DNA of 64,000 nt from Actinomycetota bacterium (GTDB taxonomy: Bacteria; Actinomycetota; Thermoleophilia; Gaiellales; Gaiellaceae). Made by a program: the position numbers and the translations under genes. Below, piece after piece: positions 24,675 to 33,847 of this stretch; the first letter of the stretch is position 1; each line of letters starts with the position of its first letter. The notes under the pieces were generated by a model. That model did no database searches, was not told the origin of the DNA, and saw only the letters and a program-made list of their open reading frames with translations. The DNA lies in the NCBI GenBank assembly GCA_003152275.1, contig PLZU01000041.1, forward strand, positions 11,884 to 75,883, given 5' to 3'.

Positions 24675-25809
24675 CCGGGAACGCGGAGAGCTTCTCGAGG
24701 CCGTCGTTCGTCACGAGGAAGTTGTCTTCGACGCGCAGGCCGCCTCCTCCGTCCCAGTACACGCCGGGCTCGACCGCGAGCACCATGTTCTCCTCGAACG
24801 TGCCGCCTGCCGCCTGGTGCGGATAGGGCGGCTCGTGCGCGCGGGCGCCGACGCCGTGACAAATTGGATGCGAGGGCTGCCCCGGATACCCAAGCTCGGC
24901 GATGCGCGCGCGGACGGTTCTGTCCATTTCAGCCATAGGTGATGGTGGTGTACACAGCCCCATGATGGCTGTATACACAGCCATCACTTGTGCTTCTAGC
25001 TCGGCGTATTCGGCCTTGAGCTCTCCGAGCACGAGGTTCTTCGTGTGGTCCGCCCAGTACCCGTCAGCGCAAACCCAGATCTCGAACAGCACCGGCTCGC
25101 CCTCCACGACGGGCAGGTCCGAGGTGGCCGTGAACGTCTTGATCCCCTTGCCGGCCCAGACGAGCGAGAACGGCAGGGCTAGCTCCACGTCGTCGCGGGC
25201 CGTGCCCTGGCCGTGCACGTGGCCCTGCCAGATGGCGGCGACTTCGGACTCCTTCATGCCCGGCTCGAGCTTTCGGCGGACATGGTGCATCGCCTGACAC
25301 GCAATCTCGTTCGCGATGCGCAGGCGGGCGATCTCCTGCTCGGTCTTGATCATCCGCGCGCGTGCGAGCAATGGCGCTGCATCGGCGGCGTCCGGGAACG
25401 CGTCGAACCACGCCTTCGTGAACGTCGTCGGCTCGCCGACCATGCGGTCGGAAGCCTGCGTACCGAGAGAGAGCTCGAGCCCGACGCGCCGGTATTCGCG
25501 ACTTGCGTCGATCGCAGCATCGAGCGTGCGCGCAGGTACGGGACGCGGATCGGTCTCGTCGTAGCCGCGGACGTACCGCACCTCGGAGGTCCACGCGGTG
25601 CGCGCTGCGTCCTCGGCGGATGCCTCGAGACAGATGAGGATCGGCGCTCCCTCGCGCGGAAAGACGCACGCGTCGTAGCCCTTCATGCTCCAGAAGTTCG
25701 TGAGGTAGAGAACGTTGTCGGGGGCACGGACAACGAGCGCGTCGATTCCCTCGTCCGCCATGAGCCCGCGAACGCGGTCGAGCTTCGCGTCGTCGCGGGC
25801 CCAGCTCAC
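24655..25809 (-). CDS. M24-family Xaa-Pro peptidase / creatinase-like hydrolase
   Basis: A 384-aa pita-bread fold enzyme. The N-terminal creatinase domain ([20 protein letters not shown]) is followed by an M24 domain. Ligand positions: [19 protein letters not shown] (first Asp replaced by Glu, second Asp present), [11 protein letters not shown] (His), [10 protein letters not shown] (Glu), [10 protein letters not shown] (Glu). Unlike the M24 copy at 12708, most metal ligands remain, so a metallopeptidase or amidohydrolase is plausible. It overlaps the GDP-mannose dehydratase gene by 4 nt. An unusual low-GC inverted repeat sits inside the coding region at 24939-24987. Confidence 0.85.
   Translation of the reverse strand: MSWARDDAKLDRVRGLMADEGIDALVVRAPDNVLYLTNFWSMKGYDACVFPREGAPILICLEASAEDAARTAWTSEVRYVRGYDETDPRPVPARTLDAAIDASREYRRVGLELSLGTQASDRMVGEPTTFTKAWFDAFPDAADAAPLLARARMIKTEQEIARLRIANEIACQAMHHVRRKLEPGMKESEVAAIWQGHVHGQGTARDDVELALPFSLVWAGKGIKTFTATSDLPVVEGEPVLFEIWVCADGYWADHTKNLVLGELKAEYAELEAQVMAVYTAIMGLCTPPSPMAEMDRTVRARIAELGYPGQPSHPICHGVGARAHEPPYPHQAAGGTFEENMVLAVEPGVYWDGGGGLRVEDNFLVTNDGLEKLSAFPDGIVRC
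24939..24987. repeat. Imperfect 21-bp inverted repeat inside the M24 gene
   Basis: The left arm 24939-24959 and right arm 24967-24987 match at 18 of 21 positions around a 7-nt loop. The right side also contains a smaller perfect hairpin, ATGGCTGT (24965-24972) with ACAGCCAT (24977-24984). The segment is clearly less GC-rich than the surrounding gene and encodes [13 protein letters not shown]. It could be a folded mRNA element or a small inserted repeat. Confidence 0.6.
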
Positions 25810-26783
25810 AGGTAGTGCTCTTCGAGCTTCCCCCGCTCGCGGTCAGCGTCGACCATCATTCGCACGAGCTCTTCAAAGCGCACGTTCGGTTCCCAGCCGA
25901 GCTTCTCCTTCGCCTTCGAGTAGTCGCCGATGAGCACGTCGACCTCGGCTGGGCGGAAATACCGCTCGTCGATCTGCACGTAGTCGCGCCATTCGAGCCC
26001 TCCATGACCGAACGCCGCGTCGAGGAACTCCTCGACCGAGTGTGTCTCGCCCGTCGCAAGCACGAAATCGTCAGGTTCGTCCGCCTGCAGCATCCGCCAC
26101 GCGCCGTCCATGTAGTCCTTCGCGTAACCCCAGTCGCGCTTCGCGTCGAGATTGCCGAGCCGCAACTCGTTCTGCTCGCCGCGCAGAATTGCTCCTACCG
26201 CGCGCGTGATTTTCCGCGTGACAAAGGTTGGGCCGCGCCGTGGCGACTCGTGGTTGAACAGGATGCCGTTCACCGCAAACATGCCGTAAGCCTCGCGGTA
26301 GTTGCGCGTGATCCAGTAACTGAACACCTTGCTCACGCCGTATGGGCTCCGCGGGTGGAACGGTGTCTCTTCGGTTTGCGGTATCTCCCGCGCCTTTCCG
26401 AACATCTCGCTCGACGAGGCCTGGTAGAAGCGTGCCTGCACCCCTTCCTCGCGGATCGCGTCGAGCAAGCGGAGCGTCCCCATCGCGTCTGTGTCAGCTG
26501 TGTACTCCGGCACATCGAAACTCACACGTACGTGGCTCTGAGCACCGAGGTTGTAGACCTCGTCTGGCCGAATTGTGCGCATGAGTTGATTGAGAACGGA
26601 GCCGTCGCACAGGTCGCCGAACACGAGCTCGACCTCGCCGAAGATGTGGTCAATGCGCGCGGTGTTGAACGAGCTCGAGCGCCGGACCATGCCGAAGACC
26701 TCGTAGTCCTTCTCGAGCAGGATCTCAGCGAGATACGAGCCGTCCTGGCCGGTGATGCCAGTGATGAACGCCTTGCGCTTCAC
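25806..26783 (-). CDS. gmd: GDP-mannose 4,6-dehydratase
   Basis: NADP-dependent short-chain dehydrogenase converting GDP-mannose to GDP-4-keto-6-deoxymannose, 325 aa. N-terminal [20 protein letters not shown] is the GMD-specific dinucleotide motif; [30 protein letters not shown], the catalytic Ser region [12 protein letters not shown], the YxxxK triad [12 protein letters not shown] and [20 protein letters not shown] are all present. GTG 26783 gives a 4-nt overlap with the FAH gene. The enzyme belongs to nucleotide-sugar synthesis and is out of place among catabolic genes; no fucose or rhamnose synthase partner is nearby. Confidence 0.93.
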   Translation of the reverse strand: MKRKAFITGITGQDGSYLAEILLEKDYEVFGMVRRSSSFNTARIDHIFGEVELVFGDLCDGSVLNQLMRTIRPDEVYNLGAQSHVRVSFDVPEYTADTDAMGTLRLLDAIREEGVQARFYQASSSEMFGKAREIPQTEETPFHPRSPYGVSKVFSYWITRNYREAYGMFAVNGILFNHESPRRGPTFVTRKITRAVGAILRGEQNELRLGNLDAKRDWGYAKDYMDGAWRMLQADEPDDFVLATGETHSVEEFLDAAFGHGGLEWRDYVQIDERYFRPAEVDVLIGDYSKAKEKLGWEPNVRFEELVRMMVDADRERGKLEEHYL

Positions 26784-27646
26784 CAGCGCACGCGCGGAGG
26801 AGGCGGTTCGCCGTGCGCTTCCTCCCAGGAGATGACCGGATTGCGCAGCACGCCGATCCGCTCGATCTCCGCCTCGATGATGTCGCCCGGCTTCAGGTAG
26901 AGCGACGCAGCGTCGTCGCTGAAGGCCGCGACGCCGCTGACCGTACCCGTCGAGAGAACGTCGCCCGCCGAGAACCCGAGCGCCGAGTAATGGCTGAGGA
27001 TCTCCGGAATCGTCGTCGACATGCGGCTCGAGTGCGATGTTTGGCGCGTCTCGCCGTTTACGCGCAGCGTCATCGCGAGATCGTGCGGATCCGGAATCTC
27101 GTCCGGGGTGACAATCCAAGGGCCGAGCGGGCAAAACGTGTCGATCGCCTTGCAGAACGAGAAGACACCGCTCCGCATCTCCCGTCGCTGGATGTCACGC
27201 GCCGTGATGTCGTTGAAGATGACGTAACCGGCGATGTAGTCCATCGCCTCCTCGGGGCCGAACCACTTGCCGTCCTTGCCGATGATCACGGCGAGCTCGA
27301 GCTCATAGTCGAGCTCCTCGGTGAGGTGCTCAGGATAGACGATCGGCTCGTCCGGGCCGACGATCGCGTCGACGTTCTGGAAGAAGACGATCCACGGAGC
27401 GATCTCGTGTGACCAGTTGACGTTCTTCGACTCGTCCTCGTGCTCGCGGAAGTTTCCTGCCGTGTGGATGAACTTCTTCGGCACGATGGGAGCGCGAAGC
27501 TTCGCGTCGGCGAGCGGTGTCCGCTGACCGGCGTCGTCCGCACCGCCGCGCTCGAAGTACTTGCGCATCGTCGGGATATCGAGGCGCACGATTTCCTCGC
27601 CGTCGATACGGCCGACCTTTCCGTCGTTGTATGTGACGAGCTTCAC
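26780..27646 (-). CDS. Fumarylacetoacetate hydrolase family protein
   Basis: A 288-aa FAH-fold enzyme (acylpyruvase, hydratase or decarboxylase of ring-cleavage routes). The metal-binding acidic residues are in [17 protein letters not shown], followed by [48 protein letters not shown] and [20 protein letters not shown]. The N-terminal short domain [15 protein letters not shown] is intact. ATG 27646 overlaps the peroxiredoxin gene by 4 nt. It suggests that a dicarbonyl or acylpyruvate intermediate is hydrolysed in the pathway encoded by this cluster. Confidence 0.88.
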   Translation of the reverse strand: MKLVTYNDGKVGRIDGEEIVRLDIPTMRKYFERGGADDAGQRTPLADAKLRAPIVPKKFIHTAGNFREHEDESKNVNWSHEIAPWIVFFQNVDAIVGPDEPIVYPEHLTEELDYELELAVIIGKDGKWFGPEEAMDYIAGYVIFNDITARDIQRREMRSGVFSFCKAIDTFCPLGPWIVTPDEIPDPHDLAMTLRVNGETRQTSHSSRMSTTIPEILSHYSALGFSAGDVLSTGTVSGVAAFSDDAASLYLKPGDIIEAEIERIGVLRNPVISWEEAHGEPPPPRVRW

Positions 27647-28233
27647 GGGCGTAGGCTCGACGGAGCCCGATCAGGAGCGGAGGAGCGGGAAGTTCGCTCC
27701 TCCAGCCAGCGCAGGACATCGCCGGCGTTTGCGTCCGGCGGGAACACGGGATAGAAGACCTTCACAACGCGAGCATCCTCGGCGACGAGCGTGAGGCGCT
27801 TGTAAAGAGTGAGACCCTCGATCTCGAACGTCGGCAGCCGCAAAGCAGCGCCCAGCCGCCGCTCCGGGTCGGCGATCACAGGAAACGGCATCGCGTTGCG
27901 CTCCGCAAACTCGAGTTGGTCGTCGAGTGTCTGCGCGGAGAGGCCCGCGACACGGACGCCGAACGCCTGCAGCTCGCCGTGCGCGTCGCGAAACGCACAG
28001 GACTGCGGGGTGCAGCCACGCGCGCCCGGCGTCTCGTCCCAGCCCGGAAGCAGAGACACACCCGGCCGCCCGGAGCGCGGATAGATGTAGATCACGTCGA
28101 CGTCGCGAACGTTCACGTCGCCCTGCGACGACGGCAGGGTGAGGTCCGGCAGCTCGAGGCCGACGAGGTGGTCGGCCGCGCCGTCATCCTCCGGCACCGG
28201 CAGGTCCGGTGGCAGCGAGTAGACGTCCGTCAC
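27643..28233 (-). CDS. Peroxiredoxin, BCP/AhpC-TSA type
   Basis: A 196-aa thioredoxin-fold thiol peroxidase. The active site reads GARGCTPQSCAFRDAHGELQ: peroxidatic and resolving cysteines five positions apart (CxxxxC), as in BCP-type enzymes with an intramolecular disulfide. The rest, VIYIYPRSGRPG and MPFPVIADPERRLGAAL, fits the family. GTG 28233 is chosen because it lies 1 nt after the upstream stop; the longer frame upstream is antisense noise. Probably protects pathway enzymes or handles peroxide from the flavin and molybdenum oxidases of the block. Confidence 0.82.
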   Translation of the reverse strand: MTDVYSLPPDLPVPEDDGAADHLVGLELPDLTLPSSQGDVNVRDVDVIYIYPRSGRPGVSLLPGWDETPGARGCTPQSCAFRDAHGELQAFGVRVAGLSAQTLDDQLEFAERNAMPFPVIADPERRLGAALRLPTFEIEGLTLYKRLTLVAEDARVVKVFYPVFPPDANAGDVLRWLEERTSRSSAPDRAPSSLRP

Positions 28234-28234
28234 G

Positions 28235-29455
28235 TCACGCAACCCCGCAGACGTCCATCGCAACGCGCGCGTAGACCTCCGCCGTCTGCACGAGCCCCTC
28301 GATCTCGAGGTTCTCGCCGAGCTCGACATCCATCAGACCGGTCGACGTGCCGTAGTTCACAGTCGGGATGCCGTAGCGAGTCAGCGCCGAAGCGTCGCTG
28401 AACCAGCGCGTGACGTCACGCTCGGGCTTCGTTCCGAAGACCTGCTCGTGCGCGGCATCGATCGCGGCGACCAGCTCGTGTCCCTCGTCGATCTCCGCAC
28501 CGGGCGCGGTGACGTACACCTCACCCTCGACACCGTAATCCGGGAAGCGCTGCGCGAGCGAGCGAACCCACTCGAGGATTTCCCTTCTGGCGACGCCCAT
28601 CTCCTTCGTGGGCGGCACGCGCACGTCGAGGAAGAGATCCGTGTGATGCGGCGTGCGCGACACGCGCCAGCCGAAGCCACCTTCGATCGCGCCGACGTTC
28701 ACGATCGCCCTGGTGCCGCGGTACGCGTTCGCTGGATCGTCCTCCCACGTGGGGATCCACTCCTGCACCGCGTCCAGTACCTGATGCGCTCGCAGGATCG
28801 AGTTCTGGTCGCGCTTGCCCTCGCTGAACGCCGTGTGGATGAAGTTGCCGTGCACGCGGATGCGCAGCCAGAGCGCGCCGAAGTGCCCGAGCACAACCTT
28901 CCCTTCCGTCGGCTCGCCGAGCAGGCACATGTCGGCGACGCCGCCGTGCGAGACGAGATAGCGCGAGCCCGCGGCGTAGCCGCGATATTGCGCGCCCGTC
29001 GCGTCGCCGTACTGCGTCTTCTCGATCTCGCCGCTGACGGCGGCGATCAGCACGTCGCCCCGCAACCGCACGCCGGCGTCCTGCAACGCGCGCACGGCCT
29101 CGAGGTAGCACGCGAGCGCGCCCTTCATGTTCGAAATGCCGAGACCGTAGAGGCGGCCGTCGCGCTCGAACGCCTGGGGTTGGAAGCCGGGGACGTCGCG
29201 CAACCACGGCTCGCGTCCCGAGTACGACGTGTCCATGTGCCCGTTGAACATCAGCGACGGGCCCCCACCGGCCCCCGCCCAGGTACCGAGCGCATTGGCG
29301 CGGTTGTCCTCCACCTGCTGACGTTGCACCTGCAACCGCATGCCGTCGAAGAGCGAGACCATCAGGTCTGCCATCCGCTGCTCGTCGCCTGTGAAGCTGT
29401 GCACGTTGACGAGCTGGGTCGCCGTCGCGACGAGCCGTTCCCGATCGATCTTCAT
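28235..29455 (-). CDS. M20-family metallohydrolase (ArgE/DapE/ACY1-like)
   Basis: A 406-aa zinc-dependent amidohydrolase. LMFNGHMDTSYSG carries the first metal His and catalytic Asp; AAVSGEIEK gives the general-base Glu; LLGEPTEGKVVLGHFGAL is the next ligand segment; TPHHTDLFLDVRVPP belongs to the lid domain; the last His is expected in the C-terminal part. The bridging metal Asp, normally in a GxGxxDMKG motif, reads GLGISNMKG, i.e. Asn. It probably releases an acyl, carbamoyl or amino-acid group from the imported compound. It overlaps the rhodanese gene by 4 nt. Confidence 0.85.
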   Translation of the reverse strand: MKIDRERLVATATQLVNVHSFTGDEQRMADLMVSLFDGMRLQVQRQQVEDNRANALGTWAGAGGGPSLMFNGHMDTSYSGREPWLRDVPGFQPQAFERDGRLYGLGISNMKGALACYLEAVRALQDAGVRLRGDVLIAAVSGEIEKTQYGDATGAQYRGYAAGSRYLVSHGGVADMCLLGEPTEGKVVLGHFGALWLRIRVHGNFIHTAFSEGKRDQNSILRAHQVLDAVQEWIPTWEDDPANAYRGTRAIVNVGAIEGGFGWRVSRTPHHTDLFLDVRVPPTKEMGVARREILEWVRSLAQRFPDYGVEGEVYVTAPGAEIDEGHELVAAIDAAHEQVFGTKPERDVTRWFSDASALTRYGIPTVNYGTSTGLMDVELGENLEIEGLVQTAEVYARVAMDVCGVA

Positions 29456-29871
29456 TCGTGTTTGCTGCTCCGGCGCCGGCGCAGCCGGCGCCTACGCTTC
29501 GTCAGCTCCGTCGAGCCTACGCCGACCGGCAGTCCGGCCGCGGCCCAGGCCTCGAACCCACCATCGAGATCGCCCGCGTCGACGCCGAGTTCCACGAGGG
29601 TCGCGGCTGCGAGACTCGACGAGTATCCCTGCGCGCAGACGAGCACGAGCTTCCTCCCGGCCAGCTCCGAGTTGTGGCTCGAGGACGCCGGATCGGCTCG
29701 CCACTCGAGCACGGAGCGCGGCACATGGACGGAGCCTGGGATGACGCCGTGCTCGCGCCGCTCGTCCGTTGAGCGCAGGTCGACGAGCAGGATGCCGTCG
29801 GCGATCGCTGCCTCGGCAGGCAGGTAGCGGGAAATGCGGGAACGGGCCTCGGCAAGCATCTGGTCGATCAC
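29452..29871 (-). CDS. Rhodanese-like sulfurtransferase domain protein with arginine-rich tail
   Basis: A 139-aa single rhodanese domain. ILLVDLRSTDERREHGVIPG and SVHVPRSVLEW are the conserved CH2 motifs; the catalytic Cys is in VLVCAQGYSSSLAA. The C-terminus ends DLDGGFEAWAAAGLPVGV followed by TKRRRRLRRRRSSKHE, a very basic tail caused by a GC-rich hairpin in the DNA (29472-29492). GTG 29871 overlaps the LLM gene by 4 nt; an ATG at 29859 is also possible. It may supply sulfane sulfur, for example to the molybdenum cofactor of the Cox-type enzyme in the same block. Confidence 0.83.
   Translation of the reverse strand: MIDQMLAEARSRISRYLPAEAAIADGILLVDLRSTDERREHGVIPGSVHVPRSVLEWRADPASSSHNSELAGRKLVLVCAQGYSSSLAAATLVELGVDAGDLDGGFEAWAAAGLPVGVGSTELTKRRRRLRRRRSSKHE
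29472..29492. repeat. Perfect GC-rich hairpin at the 3' end of the rhodanese gene
   Basis: GGCGCCGGC and GCCGGCGCC, perfect 9-bp arms with a GCA loop. On the coding strand it encodes part of the arginine-rich tail. It lies 17 nt before the ATG of the M20 gene and could slow ribosomes or protect the upstream message. Confidence 0.5.
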
Positions 29872-30902
29872 CCGCGGAAGTGTGGCAGCACCCGTTCGCC
29901 GAAGAGCCGGATCTGGTCGTGGCGGTTCGCGCCCCAGAGCTCGAGCATCATGTGCGTGCATCCAGCCTCGCGGTACTCCTCGATCGCGGCGATGCAGTCG
30001 TCGGGCGTGCCCGCGATCGGCTTGCACTTGTCGAGCAGCGCGTCGGTCACCTTTGCCTTCGCTGCGAGGCGACCACCTTGCTCCATCGCCTCGGCTACGG
30101 GCCGGATCTCGTCCTGCTCGATGCCTGCGAGGTCGAGGAGGGTATCTGCGGACCCCTGGATGTTTTGAACCTTGTTCGCGAGATACATGCCGGCGATCTC
30201 GCGCGCGCCGTCGCGACCCTGGTCGCGGTCGGACTCGTGGATCGAAGCGACCACCGTGCAGCCAATATCGATGTCGGCGGCGACGTTCTCGCGCGTATAA
30301 CGCACGAAGGGCGGCGTCGTGATCGACGGCGTCAGGCAACCGTCACCGATCTCGCCGGCGAGCGCCTGCATCTTCGGCGCCGTCGCCGCGACGTAGACGG
30401 GCGGCACGCCGCGCGGCGCGTGCGCTTCGGCCTGCATTGCCGGGACGTTCGCGTTCCACGTCGAGCCCTCGTAGTCGAACGCCTCGCCGCCGAGCACCCC
30501 CCGCACGATCGCGACCGCGTCCCGCATCGGGCCGAGCGTCTTCGACGTCTGCATGCCCGCGTTGTTGAGAAAGATCTTCGAGGTCCCGAAACCGAGGATG
30601 AAGCGGTCCGGGCCGGCCGCCTCCTGCACGACGCGTGCATCCATCGCGACCTGCACCGGGTGGCGCGTGAACGGCGAGATGATGCCCCAGCCGATCGTCA
30701 ATCGCTCCGTTTCGCGCGCCATCAGCGCAGACACGACCGTCGACGAGCGTGCCTCCATCCCGTGCTTCCGCCACCACGGGTACGCCTCTGCGAGCCAGAT
30801 CGTGTCCATGCCCGCCTCGTCCATGACGCGAGCCGACGCGATCATCTCGTCGAGCGGCTCCATGGTCAGCTGCATCACCCCGATGCGAAACGGCACCGAC
30901 AC
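29868..30902 (-). CDS. LLM-class F420-dependent oxidoreductase
   Basis: A 344-aa luciferase-like monooxygenase or F420 reductase with a TIM-barrel. FRIGVMQLTMEPLDEMIASA and DEAGMDTIWLAEAYPWWRKH open the barrel; ERLTIGWGIISPFTRHPVQV, GPDRFILGFGTSK, VPPVYVAATAPKMQALAGEI and IAGTPDDCIAAIEEYREAGC follow. These fit the MER-type F420 family better than FMN luciferases, and F420 is common in Actinomycetota. GTG start. Located between CoxG and rhodanese genes, it likely catalyses a redox step on the same substrate. Confidence 0.85.
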   Translation of the reverse strand: MSVPFRIGVMQLTMEPLDEMIASARVMDEAGMDTIWLAEAYPWWRKHGMEARSSTVVSALMARETERLTIGWGIISPFTRHPVQVAMDARVVQEAAGPDRFILGFGTSKIFLNNAGMQTSKTLGPMRDAVAIVRGVLGGEAFDYEGSTWNANVPAMQAEAHAPRGVPPVYVAATAPKMQALAGEIGDGCLTPSITTPPFVRYTRENVAADIDIGCTVVASIHESDRDQGRDGAREIAGMYLANKVQNIQGSADTLLDLAGIEQDEIRPVAEAMEQGGRLAAKAKVTDALLDKCKPIAGTPDDCIAAIEEYREAGCTHMMLELWGANRHDQIRLFGERVLPHFRG

Positions 30903-30908
30903 GGGAGC

Positions 30909-31373
30909 TCAGCCCTTGTCGGCTTTGACGACCGCCGCCTGCACTTGCTTGTCGAGCGCACCGAGGACGTGCTGGACCTGCTGGTTCACGATTGGCTGCA
31001 AGACACGCTGCCCCATCGAGCCCACGGGCCCTGCGATCTTCACGTCGGCGGTCCACTTCATCTGCGTGCCACCGCCGGCTGCTTCGCTCAGGAGGAACGT
31101 CGTCTGCATGTTCATCATCGCGCCGACGCCCTTGCCTTTGATGTGCATCGAGGCGAATTCCGGCTCGCGCTCCTCGGTCTTCTCCATGTCGATCTTCATC
31201 TTCAGACCGCCGAGGCCGAGCGGGATCTTCACGTTCGCAGTCCACCGTCTGTCGTCGTGCACGTCGAAGCTCTCGACGCCGGGCATCGTCTGCGCCATCG
31301 AGCTCGGGTCGCTCAGCACCTGCCACACGGTTGCGCGCGGCGCGTCGAACGTGCGCTCTCCTTCGACGTTCAC
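30909..31373 (-). CDS. coxG: CoxG/SRPBCC-type protein (CO dehydrogenase subunit G family)
   Basis: A 154-aa START/SRPBCC helix-grip protein. It starts MNVEGERTFDAPRATVWQVL, then AQTMPGVESFDV and WTADVKIAGPVGSMGQRVLQ, all typical of CoxG, which anchors or assists the membrane association and maturation of molybdenum hydroxylases. GTG 31373 overlaps the large-subunit stop by 4 nt (GTGA). Its constant partnership with cox-type genes supports the assignment. Confidence 0.87.
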   Translation of the reverse strand: MNVEGERTFDAPRATVWQVLSDPSSMAQTMPGVESFDVHDDRRWTANVKIPLGLGGLKMKIDMEKTEEREPEFASMHIKGKGVGAMMNMQTTFLLSEAAGGGTQMKWTADVKIAGPVGSMGQRVLQPIVNQQVQHVLGALDKQVQAAVVKADKG

Positions 31374-33847
31374 GCGTCCACCACTTCCACGAGGGCGCGC
31401 GTCTTCTCAGGATGCTGGAGCATCTCCCACACGCGCTTGTACGGGTTCCAGCTGTCGTAGACGATGGCGTCGCCGTGCCCGCGCATCGCGTCCTGCACCG
31501 CCGCGCAGACAGAGTGGATGCCTGCGCCGCCGCCCTCACCCATGCCTTTCGTGCCAAGCGGCGTAAAGGGTGACGGGCTTTCGATGTAGCCCGTCTGCAG
31601 CGGCGGCATGTCGAGCGCGTGCGGCACGTGGTAGTCGTAGAAGTTGGGCGTCAGGAGGTTCCCGTCCTCGTCGTATTCGAACGCCTCATGCACCACCGCG
31701 CCGAGCGCCTGCGCCGTCGCACCCATCACCTGGCCCTCGACGATCTGCGGGTGGATACGGATGCCACAGTCGTCGACGGCCGCGTAGTCGACGATCTCGT
31801 AGTGCCCCGTCTCGGGATCGATCTCGACGACGGCTGCGTGAATCTGCGCCGCGTAGGTGAGCGTGAGATTGCCGAACTTCTTCTCGACGTCAGGCACTTC
31901 GAACGGCGGCCGGTACACGTAACGACAGTTGAGCGTGACGTCGAGATCCTCGGGGAGGCCGGCGTTGTTCGCGTTGATGATCGCGCCACACGCCATGAAC
32001 GGCAGCGCAGCCTCCGGGTTGTCCTTGATCCGAACGGTCCCGTCGGCGAGCTCGAGCGCGTCGACCGGCACGCCGCCGAGGATCACCGATCCGAGCCGCT
32101 TGATCTGCTCTGCGAGCATGTCGGTGGCGCCCTTTACGGCGCTCAGGCCCGTGACCGCGAACTGGCTCGCGTACGTGCCCGAGAAGCCGGCGTGCGAGTT
32201 CCAGTAGCTGTCGTGCCCGGCACGCACGTACACGTCGTCCATCGAGCAGCCGAGGATGTCCGCGACGACCTGCGCAGCGGTCGTCTCATGACCCTGCCCC
32301 TGCGGGGTCGTGCCGAGCGTGACCACGATCTCGCCGAAGACGTCGAGCTTCACCGTCGCGACCTCGTTGTTGCCGGAGAACTGGAGCTCCGGATTGATCA
32401 TCCGCGACTGGCCGAAGTTGTTCGTGCCGGAGTCGAGCGTCGAGCCAATCCCGATGCCGAGCAGCTTCCCGCGCGAAGCTGCCTCCTTCTTCCGCGCCGC
32501 TGCGTCTTTCCAGCCGATCAGCTCGAGCGCGATGTCGAGCATCCTCGAGTAGTCGCCCGAGTCGTAGATGCAGCCGTTCGGCGTCTCGTACGGCATGTCC
32601 TCGGTCTTGATGTAGTTGCGTTTCCGCACCTCGACGGGATCGAGCTCGAGCTCGTGCGCGACGATGTCGATCACGCGCTCCGTGAACCACAGATGCTGCA
32701 TGCGCGAGTAGCCGCGGTTCGGCGAGCACGGCGCCTTGTTCGTCGCGACCTGGGTGAACTCGAGTCGGATGTTGCGCCACTTGTAGACGCCCGGTGTGAC
32801 CTGGGCCCAGATGACGCCGCCGAGCGGTTCGTAGCGCAGCCACGCCCCGGCGTCGTCGAGCGCCTTCGTGCGGAACCCGAGCAGTGTGCCGTCGTTCTTA
32901 ACCGCCACCTCGGTGTCCTGGAACCAGCGCTCGTTGCCGTGCGACATCGACAGGTGGAAGTCGGTGCGCCATTCCGTCCACTGCACCGGACGGTTGAGCT
33001 TGCGCGCGAGCAGGCAGCAGGCGACGAGCTGGGGATGCGAGGTGATCTTGTTCCCGAAGCCGCCGCCGATGTCCTGTGTGACGAAACGCAGCTTGTCGAG
33101 GCCGCAGTGCAACGCAGGCCCCATCATGATCTGCGCGAAACCCGGGAACTGGTTGTTCGTATGGATCGTCCACTGCCCCGTCCCGCGGTTGAACTCCACG
33201 AGCGCTCCGTCGCACTCGAGCGGCGTCGAGTTGAACCGGTGGAAGTGGAGCTCCTTGATCTTGACGATGCGATCCGCCTCGGCGAACGCCGCATCGAGGT
33301 CGCCCCACTCGTAGACGCTTTCCCACATCATGTTCGAGCCGGCGTCGTCGTGGAGCACCGGCACGCCGTCGTCCTGAGCGTTACGCGCGTCGACGACGGC
33401 GGCGAGAGGCTCGTACTCGACCTCGACGAGCTCCGACGCGTCGCGTGCGAGCTCGCGCGTCTCCGCGACGACCGCAACGACCGCCTCGCCGACGTAGCGC
33501 ACCTTGCCGAGCGCGAGTGCATAGTCCTTCAGATGCGCGCCCGGTGGAGTCGCAAGCTGAAAGAACGGATCCGTAAGCGACGCGACCTCTTCGCCGGTGA
33601 GCGTGCCGTAGACGCCCTTAATCTCCTCCGCTTTCGAGACGTCGATCGACGTGATGTGCGCGTGCGCGTAGGGCGAACGGACGAAGTGGATATAGCCCAT
33701 CCCGTGCCGCTTGATGTCGTCGACGAAGACGCCCTGGCCCTGGGTCAGCCGCTTGTCCTCCTTGCGGGGGACGCTCTGTCCCTGCCACTGCTTCTGTGGC
33801 GCCTGGACCTCGACGCGATCCGGCGCGATCGTCGTCGAGTCGCTCAC
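31370..33847 (-). CDS. Molybdopterin-binding large subunit, xanthine dehydrogenase / CoxL family, atypical active-site loop
   Basis: An 825-aa molybdenum hydroxylase large subunit. SVPRKEDKRLTQGQGVFVDD is the standard start; FVTQDIGGGFGNKITSHPQL binds the cofactor; the catalytic Glu is about residue 771 in GTKGMGEGGGAGI. The substrate loop (about 371-382) reads KAPCSPNRGYSR. Form I CO dehydrogenases have AYxCSFR and form II AYRGAGR at this point; this is neither. It therefore hydroxylates some other carbon centre, perhaps an N-heterocycle or aldehyde. GTG 33847 overlaps the iron-sulfur subunit gene by 4 nt. Confidence 0.9.
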   Translation of the reverse strand: MSDSTTIAPDRVEVQAPQKQWQGQSVPRKEDKRLTQGQGVFVDDIKRHGMGYIHFVRSPYAHAHITSIDVSKAEEIKGVYGTLTGEEVASLTDPFFQLATPPGAHLKDYALALGKVRYVGEAVVAVVAETRELARDASELVEVEYEPLAAVVDARNAQDDGVPVLHDDAGSNMMWESVYEWGDLDAAFAEADRIVKIKELHFHRFNSTPLECDGALVEFNRGTGQWTIHTNNQFPGFAQIMMGPALHCGLDKLRFVTQDIGGGFGNKITSHPQLVACCLLARKLNRPVQWTEWRTDFHLSMSHGNERWFQDTEVAVKNDGTLLGFRTKALDDAGAWLRYEPLGGVIWAQVTPGVYKWRNIRLEFTQVATNKAPCSPNRGYSRMQHLWFTERVIDIVAHELELDPVEVRKRNYIKTEDMPYETPNGCIYDSGDYSRMLDIALELIGWKDAAARKKEAASRGKLLGIGIGSTLDSGTNNFGQSRMINPELQFSGNNEVATVKLDVFGEIVVTLGTTPQGQGHETTAAQVVADILGCSMDDVYVRAGHDSYWNSHAGFSGTYASQFAVTGLSAVKGATDMLAEQIKRLGSVILGGVPVDALELADGTVRIKDNPEAALPFMACGAIINANNAGLPEDLDVTLNCRYVYRPPFEVPDVEKKFGNLTLTYAAQIHAAVVEIDPETGHYEIVDYAAVDDCGIRIHPQIVEGQVMGATAQALGAVVHEAFEYDEDGNLLTPNFYDYHVPHALDMPPLQTGYIESPSPFTPLGTKGMGEGGGAGIHSVCAAVQDAMRGHGDAIVYDSWNPYKRVWEMLQHPEKTRALVEVVDA

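Noticed and set aside
29769-31460. Plus-strand 563-codon frame opposite the LLM and CoxG genes
   Set aside because: His/Arg/Val-rich shadow frame without homology; the minus-strand genes are coupled by overlaps.
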